DNA from: Lysinibacillus sp. FSL W8-0992
GTDB lineage: Bacteria; Bacillota; Bacilli; Bacillales_A; Planococcaceae
Length of the DNA stretch: 64,000 nucleotides
Assembly (NCBI RefSeq): GCF_038008685.1
Contig: NZ_JBBOZQ010000001.1
Location: forward strand, 2,542,001 to 2,606,000
Direction: 5' to 3'
This document shows, in pieces, positions 1-8,911 of this stretch. A model generated the notes under the pieces. It was not told the origin of the DNA and made no database searches. It was given only the letters and a program-made list of their open reading frames with translations. Position 1 is the first letter of the stretch; each line of letters opens with the position of its first letter. The position numbers and the translations under genes were made by a program.

Positions 1-48
1 ACTATAGACATTATCCCGAAAAAATAGGTGCTTAGGAGGTGCTGCTGC

Positions 49-921
49 ATGAAAGACAGTGTAGAATCACTTATGAAGAAATTTGGTCTAGAAATTTCAA
101 TAGAACAACGCAAATACTTAGGTTTTCTATATGAAAATTTACATCTAGAAGAGTTAAGTGATAAGGAACAACATTTTTTTATTGACTATTTTTACAAGAG
201 TGAGACACTACGAAATATGGCAGCATTTGCACTTGAGCTAGCGGATGTCATGCATGAGATTCGTGAAAACGTTCCAACTATTGAACAGGCAGAGCAGTTA
301 GCGAATGGGAAAGAGCAGCGCTTGTATTATGAGCAAAAGTGGCAAGAAGCTAGACGCCAAAAACTAAAGCAACAAACGACAAAAAGTGGTAATATTCTAT
401 ATGTTCCATTTGTTGACTACAAGGAAGAGCAAGGCCCAATGGTTATATGTCTTGAACAAACATCTGGAATGGCCAAATATTCAGAGCTGTGTAAAAGCAT
501 GATTTTGTCTTTATTTATGGATGCGCATCAGGAGCAAAGAGATTTATATATCGTGCCATATGATTGTCAAATTCATGTCCATTATCGCTTTGAAAATGGA
601 CATTTAAATCTATCTGATTTTAAAGATTTTATTGAATATAAGGCAAAAGGGGAAGCGGCAATTTTACCTGTTCTACAGTTTGTAAAAGGATTGCTACAGG
701 AAAATCAGCAATGTGCAGAAACAGATGTTATTATTTTTACTGAAGGTAATCCTGTTGATGGGCAATATTTATTAGGGAAGCGTGCAAAGACAATGATAGA
801 GGAAATGAAGCAGCGTTATCATGCCGAATTTTCAGTAATTGCGATGAATGAACAACGTTTTAATGAGCATCATTTTTGGTTTGCAAATAAGGCTATTTTT
901 GCAGACGATGCGATTCAATAA
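49..921 (+). CDS. VWA-like domain protein, unknown function
   Basis: The encoded protein is about 290 residues. The ATG at 49 is chosen because AGGAGGT lies at 34-40; upstream in-frame starts would sit on top of that site. The N-terminal 110 residues are charged and helical. The C-terminal half reads as a Rossmann-like alternation (PMVICLEQTSGM, then DVIIFTEGN, then FSVIAMNEQRF) like a von Willebrand A domain. The metal site is degenerate: the usual DxSxS is E-Q-T-S-G-M. Bacillales VWA proteins of this shape often sit beside a MoxR-type ATPase; such a partner would be upstream of this window. A terminator-like hairpin follows. The VWA assignment is moderate and the function is unknown. Confidence 0.6.
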   Translation: MKDSVESLMKKFGLEISIEQRKYLGFLYENLHLEELSDKEQHFFIDYFYKSETLRNMAAFALELADVMHEIRENVPTIEQAEQLANGKEQRLYYEQKWQEARRQKLKQQTTKSGNILYVPFVDYKEEQGPMVICLEQTSGMAKYSELCKSMILSLFMDAHQEQRDLYIVPYDCQIHVHYRFENGHLNLSDFKDFIEYKAKGEAAILPVLQFVKGLLQENQQCAETDVIIFTEGNPVDGQYLLGKRAKTMIEEMKQRYHAEFSVIAMNEQRFNEHHFWFANKAIFADDAIQ

Positions 922-929
922 AATGTACA

Positions 930-961
930 GCTGACCAGAGAGCTTTTGGTCGGCTTATTTT
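930..961 (+). terminator. Rho-independent terminator after the VWA-like gene
   Basis: GCTGACCAGA and GGTCGGC form an imperfect stem followed by TTATTTTT. Confidence 0.55.
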
Positions 962-1038
962 TACTGATCGGTCATACCGTTTTTGACAGTATTAAAACAT
1001 TTACAAAAATGTACATAGGTAAGTAAAAGGAGAATTAC

Positions 1039-2094
1039 ATGGATTCAATGAAATGGTTATTACCGAACTTGACTGCGCCAACATGGATGGACATTACAGT
1101 TGCAGTCGCGTTTTGTGTATTTGGTTGGCTATTCCAGCATTTTGTGCTGAAGAAAATAATTACGAGCAGTGTAACGTTTTTAAAAAAGAGACAACGTAAT
1201 TTTCAAGCGACTGTGCTTGCACAATTTAATAACGCAATCCGTTATGCGTTTATGTCTGCAGTAGTTGTACTTAGTTTATCGAATTTACTTAAAATATTTT
1301 TATTTACACATTTTGCAACGAAAAATTTCGTATTATCTATCATGGTGTTTTTTGCATTTAAAGGTATATATGATGTTCTTCATTATTATACAAAGCAGCC
1401 ATTACAGTTAAATAACGATGAAGAGCGAAATGTTCTTCTCCCGTTCTTCCTTCGTATCGGTAAAGTGCTTGTGATGATATTAGCCATGTTTACAATAGCT
1501 TCATTTTGGGACTTTAATATAAATGGCTTTTTAACAGGGATTGGTCTAACAGGAGTAGCGATTGCCTTTGGTATACGTGATACGTTGGCGCATGTTTTTG
1601 GTGGAATGTCGGTTGCACTTGACAATCCTTTTCAAATTGGCGACTGGATTGCAACAGAGGATCAAAAAATAGAAGGCACAATTGAAGATATCAACCTTCG
1701 TAGTACGCTCATTCAAACAGGCGACAAAGGGCTTGTATATGTGCCAAACTCTTATTTAGTTAATCGTCCGATATATAATTTATCAAAACGAGAAAAACGA
1801 AAATGTGAACTGTTTTTATATGTAGCCGCAGAAAACGAAGAGGAACAATTGCGCAGTGCTTTAAGTACGATTCATCAGCAAATTTATTTACATGCTAATA
1901 CTGAAAAAGAAATGATTCATGTTTATATTGATGAGTTTCACCAAACATCATATCGTGTTCTTGTTCGCTTCTTTGTTGCAACAAATGATACGGCAGTAAT
2001 GCTAAGTGTCCGACAGGATGTTTTATTTGCTATCCGTCAGGTAGTAAGTGAGTATGACATTGTCCTTGCCGAGGAAACGGACGACGATTGTTGA
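1039..2094 (+). CDS. MscS-family small-conductance mechanosensitive channel
   Basis: A 351-residue inner-membrane channel that would release solutes on hypo-osmotic shock. The N-terminal part has about four hydrophobic segments (residues 17-37, 65-90, 97-115, 130-155). These are followed by the pore-lining helix and MscS signature region GLTGVAIAFGIRDTLAHVFGG (about residues 169-189) and the beta domain DNPFQIGDWI...EGTIEDINLRSTLI...VYVPNS. The length fits the short YkuT/MscS class. The start ATG has AAAGGAGAA eight bases upstream. It is monocistronic: a hairpin precedes it and the T-box leader follows. The family call is secure; the gating properties cannot be read from the sequence. Confidence 0.93.
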   Translation: MDSMKWLLPNLTAPTWMDITVAVAFCVFGWLFQHFVLKKIITSSVTFLKKRQRNFQATVLAQFNNAIRYAFMSAVVVLSLSNLLKIFLFTHFATKNFVLSIMVFFAFKGIYDVLHYYTKQPLQLNNDEERNVLLPFFLRIGKVLVMILAMFTIASFWDFNINGFLTGIGLTGVAIAFGIRDTLAHVFGGMSVALDNPFQIGDWIATEDQKIEGTIEDINLRSTLIQTGDKGLVYVPNSYLVNRPIYNLSKREKRKCELFLYVAAENEEEQLRSALSTIHQQIYLHANTEKEMIHVYIDEFHQTSYRVLVRFFVATNDTAVMLSVRQDVLFAIRQVVSEYDIVLAEETDDDC

Positions 2095-2149
2095 GAATAT
2101 GGTAAAATATAATTTGAATTGTTTGATACTTTACATTACAATGTAAACT

Positions 2150-2384
2150 AGTAATCAGCTTAGATGAAGAGTAGTAACTATTATGATTTGTTCTAGAGAG
2201 CTAGCGGTTGGTGGAAGCTAGTACAAATAAATAGTGAATGGACTTCGGAGCTCTAATTCAGAAAAGAGTAGTATGGATTAGCGTTTGCCTACGTTACAAG
2301 GCATTGAGAGGGTCTTTATAATTAGACCAATGAAGGTGGCACCACGGCTTTTCCGTCCTTTTGTGATGGAAAGGCCTTTTTATA
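2150..2384 (+). promoter_or_regulatory. T-box riboswitch, Trp specifier
   Basis: The leader has the Stem I apical-type sequence AGAGAGCTAGCGGTTGGTGG (about 2194-2213), then GTGAA-TGG-AC with a TGG (tryptophan) specifier at 2239-2241. The T-box AAGGTGGCACCACGG (2333-2347) includes the TGGC bulge that pairs with the tRNA acceptor end. The intrinsic terminator GGCTTTTCC...GGAAAGGCC-TTTTT lies at 2347-2383. Uncharged tRNA-Trp should favour the antiterminator and switch on trpE-trpG. The specifier reading rests on its position within the conserved GTGAAnnnAC context. Confidence 0.88.
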
Positions 2385-2437
2385 TGGATTTTTGGTGTAG
2401 CAGAGCAGAGTAGAGCATAGCGAAGGAGAGATTAAGT

Positions 2438-3823
2438 ATGACAGTTGAGCTTAGCAGATTTGCCATGAAGGTATTACAAGGGGACATGATGACGCCCATT
2501 TCGGTGTATCAATCCCTTGCAGGAAAGCATAAGATGCTATTTGAATCTTCAGCAAAGCATGAGGAAAGTGGTCGTTATTCCTTTATCGCCGTTAACCCAA
2601 TAGCTGAACTTATCGGGGATAAAAATGGGTATCAATTTACAAAGGGTGACGAGATTGACAAGTCTAGCGATAATGTGTTGAAAAAATTAAAAGAAGTCAT
2701 GCCATTCCATGAAGCGGCCTATCCATTTGCCTTTTTCGGGGGCGCGATTGGCTATTTTGGTTATGAAACGGCCTTTTATGCAGAAAAAATTGGTGAGTAT
2801 TTACATGATAATTTAAATATGCCAGATGTCCATGTTTTTTTCTATGATACATTTATCGTATTCGATCATTTAAAACAAGAGGTTACATTAGCGGCAATTG
2901 ATTTATTTAATGAAGGACGCACACTTGATACGATGGAAGCCGAACTCGCTGAAATGGAGAATCAGCTATACGCTGGTACTACGTTTGGTTTGATGGATTT
3001 AGGTACAGTAGATTTCCAGCCGATGATACCGAAGGAAGAGTTTATTACTATTGTTGAGCGCGCAAAACAACATATTGTAAAGGGAGATATTTTCCAAATT
3101 GTATTATCCCAACGTTTTTCTTCCCCATTTGCGGGCAATCCATTTGCCTTGTATCGTCAGTTAAGAACATCCAATCCATCACCATATATGTTTTATATGG
3201 ATTTTGAGGCTTACACTATTTTAGGAACTTCTCCTGAGAGTCTTGTAAAGGTCAAAAATCGGAAAGTCACGACAAATCCAATTGCTGGAACAAAGCCCCG
3301 TGGTACAACGCAACAGCAGGATGAGGCTATTGCAGAAAGTTTATTATTGGATGAGAAAGAAATCGCTGAACACCGAATGTTAGTTGATTTAGGGCGTAAT
3401 GATATTGGCCGAATTTCCAAGGTTGGCACAGTAAAGGTTACTAAATATATGAACATTGAACGCTATAAGCATGTCATGCATATCGTATCAGAGGTAGTAG
3501 GTGAGCTTCGAGATGAAGTGCACGTATTAGACGTCCTTAGTGCATGTTTGCCAGCTGGGACAGTGTCAGGAGCACCAAAAATTAGAGCGATGCAGCTAAT
3601 TAATGAGATGGAACCAGTTAAGCGCGGTGTTTATGCAGGTGCAGTAGGCTATATTTCGGCTACAGGAGATATGGACTTAGCGCTAGCGATTCGTACAATG
3701 GTTATTAAAGATGGGCATGCACATGTGCAGGCAGGTGCCGGAGTCGTTTATGATTCAATCCCTTTATCAGAATATGAAGAGACACTTAATAAAGCTCGTG
3801 CGCTACTGGAGGTAAAAAAATGA
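2438..3823 (+). CDS. trpE: Anthranilate synthase component I
   Basis: Large chorismate-using subunit, 461 residues, converting chorismate plus amide nitrogen to anthranilate with TrpG. The N-terminal tryptophan-feedback region is visible as LFESSAKHEESGRYSF (residues 33-48), the counterpart of the LLES motif of TrpE. The C-terminal chorismate-binding core contains GDIFQIVLSQRF, SPSPYMFYM-like residues, GTSPESLVKV, IAGTKPRG, EHRMLVDLGRNDIGR, and AGTVSGAPKIRAM. PabB is a close paralogue; the LLES-type motif and the upstream Trp T-box favour trpE. It overlaps trpG by 4 bases (ATGA), so translation is probably coupled. No trpDCFBA follows. Confidence 0.85.
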   Translation: MTVELSRFAMKVLQGDMMTPISVYQSLAGKHKMLFESSAKHEESGRYSFIAVNPIAELIGDKNGYQFTKGDEIDKSSDNVLKKLKEVMPFHEAAYPFAFFGGAIGYFGYETAFYAEKIGEYLHDNLNMPDVHVFFYDTFIVFDHLKQEVTLAAIDLFNEGRTLDTMEAELAEMENQLYAGTTFGLMDLGTVDFQPMIPKEEFITIVERAKQHIVKGDIFQIVLSQRFSSPFAGNPFALYRQLRTSNPSPYMFYMDFEAYTILGTSPESLVKVKNRKVTTNPIAGTKPRGTTQQQDEAIAESLLLDEKEIAEHRMLVDLGRNDIGRISKVGTVKVTKYMNIERYKHVMHIVSEVVGELRDEVHVLDVLSACLPAGTVSGAPKIRAMQLINEMEPVKRGVYAGAVGYISATGDMDLALAIRTMVIKDGHAHVQAGAGVVYDSIPLSEYEETLNKARALLEVKK

Positions 3824-4389
3824 TTTTACTAATCGATAATTATGATTCATTCACATATAATTTATTTCAGCAAGTTAGTATGCTTGGTAAGGAAGTAAGA
3901 GTAGTACGCAATGATGAAATAACAATTGAAGAAATAAAAGATATGGATCCAGAAGCGATTATTTTATCCCCAGGTCCAGGGACGCCAAATGAGGCTGGAA
4001 TTACAGTGCAAGTCGTACAGGAGTTATATAAAAAATACCCGATTTTAGGAATTTGCTTAGGGCATCAGTCGATAGGGCAGGCATTCGGGGGCTCGATTGA
4101 ACAAGCAAACAACATTATGCACGGCAAGTTATCAGCATTAAGCTACAAACAAACAGGGGTTTTCGCACAATTAGATGGTGAAGTTGAAGTGATGCGCTAT
4201 CATTCATTAATAATAGAGCCAACTACATTACATGAGGATTTTATTGTTACTGCAACATCTAAAGATGACGGGGAAATTATGGCTATTCAGCATAAACACC
4301 ATCCACTAGTCGGATTACAATTTCATCCAGAGTCAATAGGCACTGAAGCAGGTAACAATATCGTGCAAGCCTTTCTAAACTCAATATAG
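3820..4389 (+). CDS. trpG: Anthranilate synthase component II, glutamine amidotransferase
   Basis: A 189-residue class I glutamine amidotransferase supplying ammonia to TrpE. The landmarks are LLIDNYDSFTYNL at the N terminus, LSPGPGTP, the nucleophile cysteine in GICLGHQ (about residue 79), and HPES (His and Glu of the triad) near residue 170. The ATG overlaps the trpE stop. In many Bacillales one subunit serves both anthranilate and aminodeoxychorismate synthase, so it may also act as PabA. A convergent minus-strand gene follows, separated by repeat DNA instead of the rest of a trp operon. Confidence 0.85.
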   Translation: MILLIDNYDSFTYNLFQQVSMLGKEVRVVRNDEITIEEIKDMDPEAIILSPGPGTPNEAGITVQVVQELYKKYPILGICLGHQSIGQAFGGSIEQANNIMHGKLSALSYKQTGVFAQLDGEVEVMRYHSLIIEPTTLHEDFIVTATSKDDGEIMAIQHKHHPLVGLQFHPESIGTEAGNNIVQAFLNSI

Positions 4390-4525
4390 TGCCAGTCACT
4401 AAAACAATTCTGATAATTTAACAACTAAGAAAAAATCCACTAAGGCTCCTGCGGCTTACAAGTTCCCGCAGAAAGCGAAGTGGATTTTTTTAATTTACGC
4501 GTGCCAGTCACTCAAACAATTCTGA
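4389..4525. repeat. Palindromic repeat bracketed by two copies of a 25-bp word
   Basis: A 25-bp word beginning GTGCCAGTCACT and ending CAATTCTGA occurs at 4389-4413 and again at 4501-4525 with one difference; a third copy is at 8912-8936. Between the first two lies a short palindrome (about 4430-4491), AAAATCCACTAAGG...AAGCGAAGTGGATTTTTT, with the same end sequences as the longer repeats at 8991-9528. It sits between convergent genes and could act as a bidirectional terminator. Confidence 0.75.
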
Positions 4526-4541
4526 ATTTTACTAGTGTATT

Positions 4542-5048
4542 TTATTGTTTTTTACCTGTAATTAACTTAGCGATTTCCTCTAATGTCATAGAAGAATTGA
4601 CCTCATAGGAGCCAATTTGTAAGCTTCGAGCATATTTTGCATTAGCAAGGAGTAGTTCCATTTCGACACTATTTGTAATAATGCCACCATCCTCTAGCTT
4701 TTGTGCCACAATATAAGGCGTTATTCCGCTATATATTTGAAGCGTCATCGTTACTTCATCGTCGGAATCAGGTGTACTGCTCTCAGCATGCTCACTCTCA
4801 GCGGTAGCGTCAGTTGCATTTTCTTCCTTCGTATTTTCTGTAACAGTTTCTTTAGTAGTTTGTGCTTTTAATGAAGCAATTTCTTTCGTTGCCTGTTCAA
4901 GCTGTTTTTGTAGCTCCTCCACATCCTTATCATTTGTAGAGGCAACTGTTGGTAGGCCAATATTGAGATCAAAGCGGTCAGCTACGGATAGTAACGCGCC
5001 GACTAGAAAAAGGGCGACCCCAAATGCACGGATAGAGGATTTGTTCAT
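4542..5048 (-). CDS. Membrane-anchored protein with MltG/YceG-like domain
   Basis: 168 residues from ATG 5048, preceded by GGAGG at a good distance; a GTG at 5054 is too close to that site. One N-terminal membrane segment (about residues 8-24), then a coiled and acidic linker rich in Glu/Thr/Ser, then a C-terminal domain (about 105-165) reading LQIYSGITPYIVAQKLEDGG...RSLQIGSYEVNSSMTLEEIAKLI. This resembles the small N-terminal domain of MltG endolytic transglycosylases, without their catalytic domain. It starts 2 bases after the stop of the upstream gene at 5051-5494 and is probably cotranscribed. The role is unknown, possibly envelope-associated. Confidence 0.7.
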   Translation of the reverse strand: MNKSSIRAFGVALFLVGALLSVADRFDLNIGLPTVASTNDKDVEELQKQLEQATKEIASLKAQTTKETVTENTKEENATDATAESEHAESSTPDSDDEVTMTLQIYSGITPYIVAQKLEDGGIITNSVEMELLLANAKYARSLQIGSYEVNSSMTLEEIAKLITGKKQ

Positions 5049-5050
5049 AA

Positions 5051-5494
5051 TCACCGACCTCCGTTTGCAATCACTTGTTGTACTTGCTCTTCTGTTAAAT
5101 TGGAGCGAATACTAATATCAGCAATAGAAAGACCTTGTTTGTTTAATTCAAGCACTTGACTAATAATAATATCGTGAATTGGTTTAAGATTGTTAGGCAC
5201 CGGCTCTGACCTTTTTGCTTGTGTTGCTTGTTGAACGGCCTGCATAACCTGTTGAACCTTTGGATTGTGTAGCGTTGGATTTTTAGTCACTGGTGATTTA
5301 ACTTGGAATTCTGGTTCTAGTAATAGCTCCTCTTCAACAATTTTTAGCCGACGCTTTAAATTATTAGTTTCTTGGAAAATAGAGATAGATAATTCTTCGA
5401 CATCTTGTTCGACTTTTTTCGCGCTATTTTTGAAAAAGAACGATAAAACGATAAGAACGATACCGACAATCATAAGTATGATGGATAAATCCAA
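5051..5494 (-). CDS. Single-pass membrane protein with C-terminal HTH-like segment
   Basis: About 147 residues. A TTG at 5494 is preferred because GGGGTG is six bases upstream; a GTG at 5503 would overlap that site. The N-terminal membrane helix (LSIILMIVGIVLIVLSFFF) is followed by a predicted coiled coil (SISIFQETNNLKRRLKIVEEEL). The C-terminal 45 residues (IISQVLELNKQGLSIADISI...LTEEQVQQVI) look like a sigma-70 region 4-like or resolvase-like helix-turn-helix. It precedes the MltG-like gene on the same strand. I do not recognise the function; the start is uncertain by three codons. Confidence 0.65.
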   Translation of the reverse strand: MDLSIILMIVGIVLIVLSFFFKNSAKKVEQDVEELSISIFQETNNLKRRLKIVEEELLLEPEFQVKSPVTKNPTLHNPKVQQVMQAVQQATQAKRSEPVPNNLKPIHDIIISQVLELNKQGLSIADISIRSNLTEEQVQQVIANGGR

Positions 5495-5659
5495 TAGTTT
5501 CACCCCGTTAAATTATGTAATTATAAGGTATTTTACCACATGCAAACTTAATATGAAATGAAGGTAGATTTTTTTTCAGTTTATGTTATAATAGGTTAGT
5601 CGTATAAATCATGCTCAAATTTAAAATTTAATTCTTGATATAGAGTGGGAGGGTTAATG

Positions 5660-5809
5660 ATGCGCGTAAACATTACTTTAGCTTGCACAGATTGCGGCGA
5701 ACGTAACTACATTTCTAAAAAGAACAAGCGTAACAATCCAGAGCGTCTTGAACTTAAAAAATATTGCTCTCGCGAGAAGAAATACACTCTTCACCGTGAA
5801 ACGAAGTAA
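5660..5809 (+). CDS. rpmG: 50S ribosomal protein L33
   Basis: 49 residues of the large-subunit protein L33 ([20 protein letters not shown]...[17 protein letters not shown]). Two N-terminal cysteines (CTDC) are present but the distal pair is reduced to one cysteine, as I recall for the B. subtilis RpmGA type, so zinc binding is probably weak or absent. GGGAGGG lies just upstream; ATG occurs twice in a row (5657, 5660) and the second gives the standard N terminus. A strong hairpin terminator follows, so it is a single-gene unit. Confidence 0.95.
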   Translation: MRVNITLACTDCGERNYISKKNKRNNPERLELKKYCSREKKYTLHRETK

Positions 5810-5818
5810 TCGCTCATT

Positions 5819-5847
5819 AAGCCAAAACCACATGTGGTTTTGGCTTT
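5819..5847 (+). terminator. Terminator after rpmG
   Basis: Perfect stem AGCCAAAACCAC/GTGGTTTTGGCT followed by a short T run. Confidence 0.8.
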
Positions 5848-5874
5848 CTACATTTTAATAGGAGGTAACCTATC

Positions 5875-6459
5875 TTGGATAAAACAACATTACGCAACGA
5901 AGTACGTGAAGCACTTGCAAATATGAGTGCAATAACGTATCGTGATCAATCATTTGCTGTAGCAAAAAAAGTGCTACAGGAACCATATATAATAGAAGCA
6001 AATACGATTGGCATCACAATTTCCAATATGCCGGAAGTTGACACTATTCATTTAATAGAAGCACTTTGGCAACTAGGTAAAAAAGTGGCTGTTCCTAAAT
6101 GTAACGCAAAAACGAGAGAAATGTCATTTTATGCCATAGAGTCATTTGCACAGTTAGAAACTGTTTATATGCATTTGCGTGAACCAATTCCTGCAGAATG
6201 TGAGTTCGTTGACGCAAATGAAATGGATATCATACTTGTTCCGGGTGTTGTTTTTGATACAAATGGTTACCGAATTGGCTACGGTGGTGGTTATTACGAT
6301 CGCTATGTATTACACTATAAAAAAGGTAAACTGATGTCTCTACTTTTTGATGTGCAACTTTATGAACAAGTGCCTATTGAGACGCATGATTGCCCAGTGG
6401 ATCTTATTATAACACCGACAAAACGTATTGATTGTGTAGCGCAACGAGGAGCGAAATAA
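5875..6459 (+). CDS. yqgN: 5-formyltetrahydrofolate cyclo-ligase
   Basis: 194-residue cytosolic enzyme that uses ATP to convert 5-formyl-THF to 5,10-methenyl-THF in one-carbon metabolism. The family signature is clear: the N-terminal LRNEVREAL helix, IGITISNMPEVDT, VAVPKCN, and the nucleotide/substrate segment DIILVPGVVFDTNGYRIGYGGGYYDRYV (about residues 120-147). The start is TTG at 5875 behind AGGAGGTAACC; no ATG is better placed. yqgQ begins 1 base after its stop, matching the B. subtilis yqgN neighbourhood. Confidence 0.95.
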   Translation: MDKTTLRNEVREALANMSAITYRDQSFAVAKKVLQEPYIIEANTIGITISNMPEVDTIHLIEALWQLGKKVAVPKCNAKTREMSFYAIESFAQLETVYMHLREPIPAECEFVDANEMDIILVPGVVFDTNGYRIGYGGGYYDRYVLHYKKGKLMSLLFDVQLYEQVPIETHDCPVDLIITPTKRIDCVAQRGAK

Positions 6460-6460
6460 A

Positions 6461-6670
6461 ATGGATAAAATGTTAGATATTTATGAATTGTTAAAAACAT
6501 ATGGCACTTACATTTATACTCGGGATCCAATTGGTGATTTGATGTTAATGGAGGATGAAATTCGTGAGTTGTATAAGGCGAATGTCCTGGACATTAAAGA
6601 TTACCAAATGGCTTTGTTATTAATTCGACAAGAAGCTACAAGACTTCGGGTTGAACAAAATAAGCAATAA
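6461..6670 (+). CDS. yqgQ: YqgQ-family small protein (DUF910)
   Basis: 69 residues, helical and acidic, with the family pattern YELLKTYGTYIYTRDP...LMLMEDEIRELYKANVLD...YQMALLLIRQE. YqgQ-type proteins are small cytosolic helical-bundle proteins of unproven function, usually beside rhomboid or glucokinase genes. Here it directly follows yqgN and is closed by a hairpin at 6731-6757; no glucokinase gene lies in the window next to it. Confidence 0.88.
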   Translation: MDKMLDIYELLKTYGTYIYTRDPIGDLMLMEDEIRELYKANVLDIKDYQMALLLIRQEATRLRVEQNKQ

Positions 6671-6730
6671 TGTTTTAAGTGCGAATAATTTGGGTATCGT
6701 AAAAATATTGTAATACGTATGTAAAATTAT

Positions 6731-6757
6731 CAAAAACAGTGGTTTTCCACTGTTTTT
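6731..6757 (+). terminator. Terminator after yqgQ
   Basis: AAAAACAGTGG/CCACTGTTTTT stem with a T-rich end. The remaining 200 bases up to 6959 are AT-rich, with no other structure I can support. Confidence 0.75.
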
Positions 6758-6959
6758 ATGATTTTACGAAACTTTTTACAATCAAGAACGTATATATTAA
6801 TGTTAAGTGTATAATTGGGTAGTCGTGAGGGCTTCCAAAAAAATATATCTGTTGATTATCTGTAAAAAAAGGATTAAGATATATTTTGTTTCAGTAACAA
6901 TTTGTAACAGTTTGATTAATTTTATTATTTTTTTGTAAGGAATAGGGAGGATGTTAGGA

Positions 6960-8855
6960 ATGAAATTAACAAAGTGGCCTAAACATTCATTTATGATACT
7001 AGCAATTGTAGCAACTTGGATAAAAACGGTCATTGTTTACCACACAAGCTTTGAGTTGAAGTTAGAAAATGCGATGCAACAATTCATATTGTTTATCAAT
7101 CCATTAAGTTTTGTGCTGTTTATTTATGGATTATCGTTATTCTTTAAAACACCAAAAATACGAAATCGTTATATAATTACTATTAGTGTATTATTATCTA
7201 TTGTTTTATATGGAAATGTTGCGTTCTATCGATTCTACAATGACTTTATTACATTACCGGTATTATTCCAAACAAGTAACTTCAGTGATTTAGGAACATC
7301 AGCTGCAGCTATTATCAACCCTTGGGATCTTTTATATTTTGCAGATGTATTTATATTAATTATTGCAAATAAATATTTACCAAGAATGAAAGAAGCGGTA
7401 AAAGTAAACGTTGAATTCCGTCGAGCATTTTTCGTTTTAGCGATTGCAATGACTTTCTTAAACTTAGGATTAGCTGAAACTGAGCGTCCACAATTGTTAA
7501 CACGAAGCTTTGACCGTGAACTTCTTGTAAAAAACATCGGTACGTACAACTATCATTTATATGATATTTATATTCAGTCTAAATCTTCTGCACAACGCGC
7601 ATTAGCGGATGGCAGTGAATTAGTAGAAGTGAACAACTACATTCGCTCTAACCAAGCAGCTATCGACGAAAAAATGTTTGGTAAATACAAAGATCGTAAC
7701 TTAATTGTTGTTTCACTTGAATCGTTACAAAACTTTGTAATTAATAATGATATGGATGGTCACGAAATTACGCCGTTCTTAAATTCTTTAACAAAAGATT
7801 CAGATACGTATTATTTCAGTAATTTCTATCACCAAACAGGTTTAGGAAAAACATCTGACTCAGAGTTTATTTTAGAAAACTCTATGTTCGGGCTTGGTCG
7901 TGGTGCAGTTTTCTTCACACATGGCGGTAATACGTATAACTCAATGGCAGAGCGTCTTGGGGAAAATGGTTACTTTACAAATGTTATGCATCCGAACAAC
8001 AAATCGTTTTGGAATCGTGACATGATGTATCAATCTTTAAAAATCAATAAATTCTATGATGTAGATTCATATACTGTAGAAGAAGGGCAAGCTGTCAACT
8101 GGGGAATGAAAGACATTCCATTTATGGAGCAATCAGCTGCATTGATGAAAGACATGCCACAGCCATTCTACTCTCGTTTAATTACGTTAACGAACCACTA
8201 TCCATTCACTTTGGATCCAGAAGATGTAATGATTCCTGAATATACGTCAAACTCAGGAACATTAAATCGTTACTTCCAAACAGTTCGTTACATGGATGAA
8301 GCTTTAAAAGACTTCTTCCAAGATTTAAAAGATCAAGGTGTTTACGATAATTCAATTATCGTTATGTATGGTGACCATTACGGTATTTCTGAAAATCATA
8401 ATAAAGCAATGGCACAATATTTAGGTAAAGATGGCATAACACCATATGATAATGCATTGTTACAAGAAGTACCTTTATTCATTCACATCCCTGGTGATGG
8501 GGACGGGAAAGAAATGGAAGAGGTTTCTGGCCAAATAGACTTACGTCCAACAATTTTACATTTACTAGGTGTTGAAACGTCAAAAGATATGCAGCTTGGT
8601 GCAGATTTATTCTCACCTGAGCACGAGGATTTCGTTATTTTCCGTGACGGACGATTCATTACAGATAAATATGTTTATGCAGGTGAAGCATGCTATGACA
8701 AAGCAACAGGTGAACAAATTGATGTTGAGCCTTGCCAACCTTATGCAGATCGAGCAACAACCGAATTGGAAAACTCGGATGCTATCATCAATGGCGACTT
8801 GCTCCGATTCTATGATGAAAAAACAGGCAATTTAAAACAAAATGCTGTAAAGTAA
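6960..8855 (+). CDS. yqgS: LtaS-type lipoteichoic acid synthase (YqgS-like)
   Basis: 631-residue membrane enzyme that polymerises glycerolphosphate from phosphatidylglycerol on the outer face of the membrane. Five N-terminal transmembrane helices span about residues 8-200, followed by an extracellular sulfatase-fold domain. Metal and catalytic residues are visible: Glu in VVSLESLQNF (about 252), the nucleophile Thr in GKTSDSEF (about 298), and Asp-His in MYGDHYGI (about 471). ATG 6960 is preferred to ATG 6951 because GGGAGG is at 6945-6950. It may be a primary LtaS or the YqgS paralogue; gene order favours YqgS. Confidence 0.93.
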   Translation: MKLTKWPKHSFMILAIVATWIKTVIVYHTSFELKLENAMQQFILFINPLSFVLFIYGLSLFFKTPKIRNRYIITISVLLSIVLYGNVAFYRFYNDFITLPVLFQTSNFSDLGTSAAAIINPWDLLYFADVFILIIANKYLPRMKEAVKVNVEFRRAFFVLAIAMTFLNLGLAETERPQLLTRSFDRELLVKNIGTYNYHLYDIYIQSKSSAQRALADGSELVEVNNYIRSNQAAIDEKMFGKYKDRNLIVVSLESLQNFVINNDMDGHEITPFLNSLTKDSDTYYFSNFYHQTGLGKTSDSEFILENSMFGLGRGAVFFTHGGNTYNSMAERLGENGYFTNVMHPNNKSFWNRDMMYQSLKINKFYDVDSYTVEEGQAVNWGMKDIPFMEQSAALMKDMPQPFYSRLITLTNHYPFTLDPEDVMIPEYTSNSGTLNRYFQTVRYMDEALKDFFQDLKDQGVYDNSIIVMYGDHYGISENHNKAMAQYLGKDGITPYDNALLQEVPLFIHIPGDGDGKEMEEVSGQIDLRPTILHLLGVETSKDMQLGADLFSPEHEDFVIFRDGRFITDKYVYAGEACYDKATGEQIDVEPCQPYADRATTELENSDAIINGDLLRFYDEKTGNLKQNAVK

Positions 8856-8862
8856 AATGATA

Positions 8863-8901
8863 AATGGTGTACTAGTAATATTTCTAGTACACCATTTTTT
8901 T
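8863..8901 (+). terminator. Terminator after the LtaS-type gene
   Basis: AAATGGTGTACTAG...CTAGTACACCATTT stem followed by eight T. Confidence 0.9.
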
Positions 8902-8911
8902 TAATTATGAT

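Noticed and set aside
2438-4389. pabB-pabA (folate) in place of trpE-trpG
   Set aside because: The LFES feedback-type motif and the tryptophan specifier in the T-box favour the anthranilate enzymes, though PabA function may be shared.
6803-7033. Minus-strand frame overlapping the LtaS-type promoter
   Set aside because: It overlaps the start of a certain gene and has no ribosome site or family pattern.
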